In this document: one piece after another, positions 61,291 through 64,000 of the stretch | How positions within the stretch are numbered: position 1 is the stretch's first letter | How the letters are laid out: each line of letters starts with the position of its first letter | DNA from: Xiphydria camelus | Taxonomy: Eukaryota; Arthropoda; Insecta; Hymenoptera; Xiphydriidae | Assembly (NCBI GenBank): GCA_963678675.1 | Contig: OY783191.1 | Span: 12,734,562-12,798,561 of the forward strand | Length of the DNA: 64,000 nt | Direction: 5' to 3' | Made by a program: the position numbers and the translations under genes | Notes under the pieces: generated by a model | What the model saw: the letters and a program-made list of their open reading frames with translations, nothing else | Told to the model about the DNA's origin: nothing | The model's database searches: none

Positions 61291-62145
61291 AAAGAGAAAC
61301 ATGACATGGAGCCGAGTCCTGTTGAAAGATCGGTCCGTCGACTGCTTGAACTTTATCCAGTTAGGTGATTAAACTTCTTTCTAACATTATACTTCTCTCC
61401 AACACTTTATACTTCTCGCTGTTCATCATACCTTCAACTGGGACAAGTTTTCCAGTGCCCACGTAGGAAAAACAGATCCAAAACATCTTTTTTACCGGAT
61501 GTTTGACCGTTTGGACAAAATGAGTTGCAGTTAGCGTCTCGTCCGCACTCTTTCTAACAAATTTTGACCGACACCGATACTAGAAAGTGCGTCTCATCGG
61601 AAAATAATACTTCTCTCCTGTCTTCTACAGTCCAGTGGGCATATTTTTTGGCCCAAGCTAGCCTTTTCTTCATCATAGCAGACGTAAGGAGTTGTTTCTT
61701 CTGCGGTCTTAAGGCTTTTCTTCCACCCCCTAGGGTCGTCTACAAACTGTGGTGTCATGAATTTTCACTCTAGCCTTTTCTAAGTATTGTTGAAGATTAA
61801 AGCTTGTTTTTCCGGGGTTCAGTTTGCTATTGCGTAAAAGAAAACATTCATCTCGAGGAGTTGTTTTCCTCTTTCTTCCACACTTTCCTTTTCATTCACT
61901 TCCACTCATCCATTCTCCCTTTTTTGCTTTATTATTTTGTTTACAGCTCCCAGACTTACAAAACACTCTTTTGCAATGTTTCTCTGCGTCATTGATGTGT
62001 GCTCACTCAGTATGATAATCTTTTCCCTTTTCCTATATAGACGTGATATCCATTACGTCAGATAACCACTAAAAACTATTAGTATCAATATTTCTTATAA
62101 AATCAACAAAAAGACAAAAAACGACTCAAAATAATCTGAAGATAT

Positions 62146-62377
62146 CTAGGATGCTCAGGAAAAAGAGTACAAGTCAAAAATGGTATTGCTGAGAAAACAC
62201 CTTTATTTGTTTATATTGACACGAACTGTTGAAAAAATGTATAAAATGAAAATAACACTTCTCATAAGAACCGATAAATGCATGTAGCACACAAATATCT
62301 CTAGGAAAGTAGAAGACAATTGTAGAAGTGTTTTGGTAGGCGACTTTGACTTATACTCTTTTTCCCGGGCATCCTAG
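62146..62377. mobile_element. small MITE in the right arm of the fold-back Tc1
   Basis: CTAGGATGCTCAGGAAAAAG and GCATCCTAG end, flanked by ATAT; the left arm shows the uninterrupted site (ACATATCTTC near 60122). No ORF. Confidence 0.7.
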
Positions 62378-62503
62378 ATATGTAACTCGCATTAACACAA
62401 ATGAAATACTGAGTAGAGGTTATGTAATATGTAATTTACGTGGAAATAACTTGCAGAATTGGCAATATTGTGCCGCGTTCACATTAATTCGCAAAATACT
62501 GTA

Positions 62504-63127
62504 ACTGGTACGGTTACAATATCCAGCCATTGGATAGTTTGAGCGTTACATGTCTTAGTCGAAACTGTCTGATTTGACTGGACAGTGCCTAGCTAGAAGC
62601 TGGGATAAGGGAGAATATGAGGTAGATTGAAACACTGGTAAATTACAACAAATGGATATTTTCTAATAAGAAACCCTATAGTGGAAGGTAAATTACAGAT
62701 TTAGTAGAGTCGTAGTTTGGCCCCTTATCAGTAAAAAGCTTTACGGTAAAGGCACAATCTTGTTAGTTTTATAAAAGAAAGTATATTTAAGGTGGGTATA
62801 TTCATTATATGCCAATGATGATGCTTCCTTTATTTGTATGAACTATATTTCAGTATTTAGGGGAGCCTTGTTAACCAATTATATGGTAGTATCTTAATAA
62901 TTATTGAGAAGTTCTTCAAAAAGTTAAGTAGTCCAACGTCCCCAAGCACTCATGCAGCATGCCCCGAACATAGGGAAAATTGCAACACGTGCATAGATTA
63001 TTGTTTTGCGTTATAACTCCAATAATTTTTAAATCTAATATGTAGCTTCCATTTTGTTCCACAGTTCTATTCCCAATATGTTAAATCACATTACATAACT
63101 CTCTTATTATATCAAGGATCGAATTGT
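62504..63127. other. no gene recognised
   Basis: AT-rich; no long inverted repeat or recognisable protein. Confidence 0.5.
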
Positions 63128-64000
63128 AACAAATTTTGCGTTCTGCACCATATTACGCCTCCTGGATTTTGGTTTCACGCTTATTCAGGGACTTATTATA
63201 GACTCATCAAAATACCTCATTTGTATAAATATCTATTGTCACACGTATTCCTCTCGCCTATAGAAGTACACAGCTTACGAAATTTTAATTTTTCAACCAT
63301 GACCCACCCGTATCATAAAATATTTAACGCGGTAAATTACGTAAAGCGGGATTATACTTCTTCTTTGGAAGCAATAATTTCAGAAAACTTGCGTCACGAG
63401 CAACACTTTTAACTTCCTATTTACGACAAGTATATTTACATAATTTCCAGTTTGATTTCTTTGAGTAAGCCGTATAGACATGCACAGATATTTTCTAAAA
63501 AGAGAAAAATAAGAATTTATATTTTTCCTTATGGAAGTATGCATATGCCATGGGCGACTTCATTTAAGTCTATGGACCTTACTTCGACGTTTCAGGATAT
63601 GCGTTTTTTTTTTATTTATTTGATTACCAAGGACTCCTGTCACCGAGTTTGACAAATGCGGATTAGTACCTACGTTATTTTTAAATGAATTAATTAATGG
63701 ACAAAACGGCAATCTTGAATATGACGTGATTTTAGAATATCAATCGACAACTTCAACCGTTGGTTTTATAGTTGAAGACAAATTATAAGCCGTGAAGAAA
63801 ACGCCCTGAGAAACCTTAAGGAAATAAAGGCCCTCTCGAACGGGCTTAGCTGTGGAATCCATAACAGACTGAAATAAATTTTGTTCCAGAGATCGTCTTA
63901 CGTAATTTCGAGGGTTTTTGATGAGCTGAATTCAATTCCGTTGGCCGAATCATTCCATCACATCAGGTTTTCAAGATATCGTAACGTAAATGTGCCGAAA
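63128..64000 (+). pseudogene. unidentified decaying reading frame, runs off the window
   Basis: One frame from about 63128 to 63652 has a single stop (63410-63412): CVLHHITPPGFWFHAYSGTY, THPYHKIFNAVNYVKRDYTS, then PYRHAQIFSKKRKIRIYIFP and GSMHMPWATSFKSMDLTSTF. A second frame (about 63630-63788) reads EFDKCGLVPTLFLNELINGQ and STTSTVGFIVEDKL. A third (63790-64000) reads ALRNLKEIKALSNGLSCGIH and FDELNSIPLAESFHHIRFSR. Composition is protein-like across about 290 codons with frameshifts between. I do not recognise the family; a transposon or an old integrated viral gene are possibilities. Confidence 0.4.

Larger units (their letters stand above)
60005..62501. mobile_element. fold-back Tc1 element (2.5 kb) with two nested MITEs
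   Basis: CAGTATTGTGCGAATTAATG and complement, TA at 60003-60004 and 62502-62503. The left arm (60005-61280) and right arm (about 61570-62501) are inverted copies, both encoding the transposase N-terminal half; the right arm lacks the 60235-60806 insert and carries 62146-62377 instead. The unpaired centre (about 61290-61565) continues the minus-strand transposase past the first catalytic Asp. No complete transposase. Confidence 0.85.

Overview
This is insect nuclear DNA. Evidence: spliced coding exons with GT/AG borders, Tc1/mariner, Harbinger, Helitron, CACTA and non-LTR element families typical of arthropods, and short TTAGG (insect telomere-type) repeats near 41.8 kb. A hymenopteran is my guess, not something I can show.

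One host gene is recognisable. Nine exons on the minus strand between 42499 and 3118 join in frame without a stop into 1587 codons of acetyl-CoA carboxylase. They run from the start of the biotin carboxylase core, through the biotin attachment site (Lys codon 7417-7419) and the central region, into the carboxyltransferase domain. The N-terminal exon(s) lie beyond position 64000 or were not found, and the rest of the carboxyltransferase domain lies left of position 1. The intron between 42169 and 11046 is 31.1 kb and interrupts the biotin carboxylase domain.

Almost everything else is transposable-element DNA, much of it nested and arranged as giant inverted repeats. From left to right: 1-2035, a decayed Helitron-type endonuclease carrying a mariner fold-back and a CACTA-like element; 11.1-15.2 kb, fold-back mariners and a TTAA MITE; 15.2-16 and 24.6-25.6 kb, two halves of a Helitron helicase; 16.2-20.8 kb, PIF/Harbinger MITEs inserted into one another; 22.4-24.4 kb, satellites; 25.7-29 kb, inverted-repeat elements and a mariner relic; 29.1-36 kb, a Mutator-like ORF split by a 6.4-kb CACTA-like element that itself holds a 4.3-kb palindrome; 36.5-42 kb, mariner relics, a 10-bp heat-shock-element-like array and more palindromes; 43.3-46.2 kb, a SWIM/YqaJ pseudogene with a non-LTR retrotransposon in its intron; 46.7-51 kb, a near-complete mariner-type element, a DDE_4 fold-back and TTAA MITEs; 51.2-53.1 kb, tandem repeats; 53.3-58.5 kb, a Ty3/Gypsy relic split by a CACTA-like element that hosts an apparently intact 3.07-kb DDE transposon with tRNA-like sequences in both inverted repeats; 60-62.5 kb, a fold-back Tc1; 63.1-64 kb, an unidentified decaying reading frame.

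The most interesting items are the intact DDE transposon with pol III-like boxes in its TIRs (54966-58037), three CACTA-like elements whose empty sites can be inferred from the broken reading frames around them, the palindrome-within-palindrome locus at 31.1-35.4 kb, and the likelihood that acetyl-CoA carboxylase pre-mRNA contains many long double-stranded hairpins.
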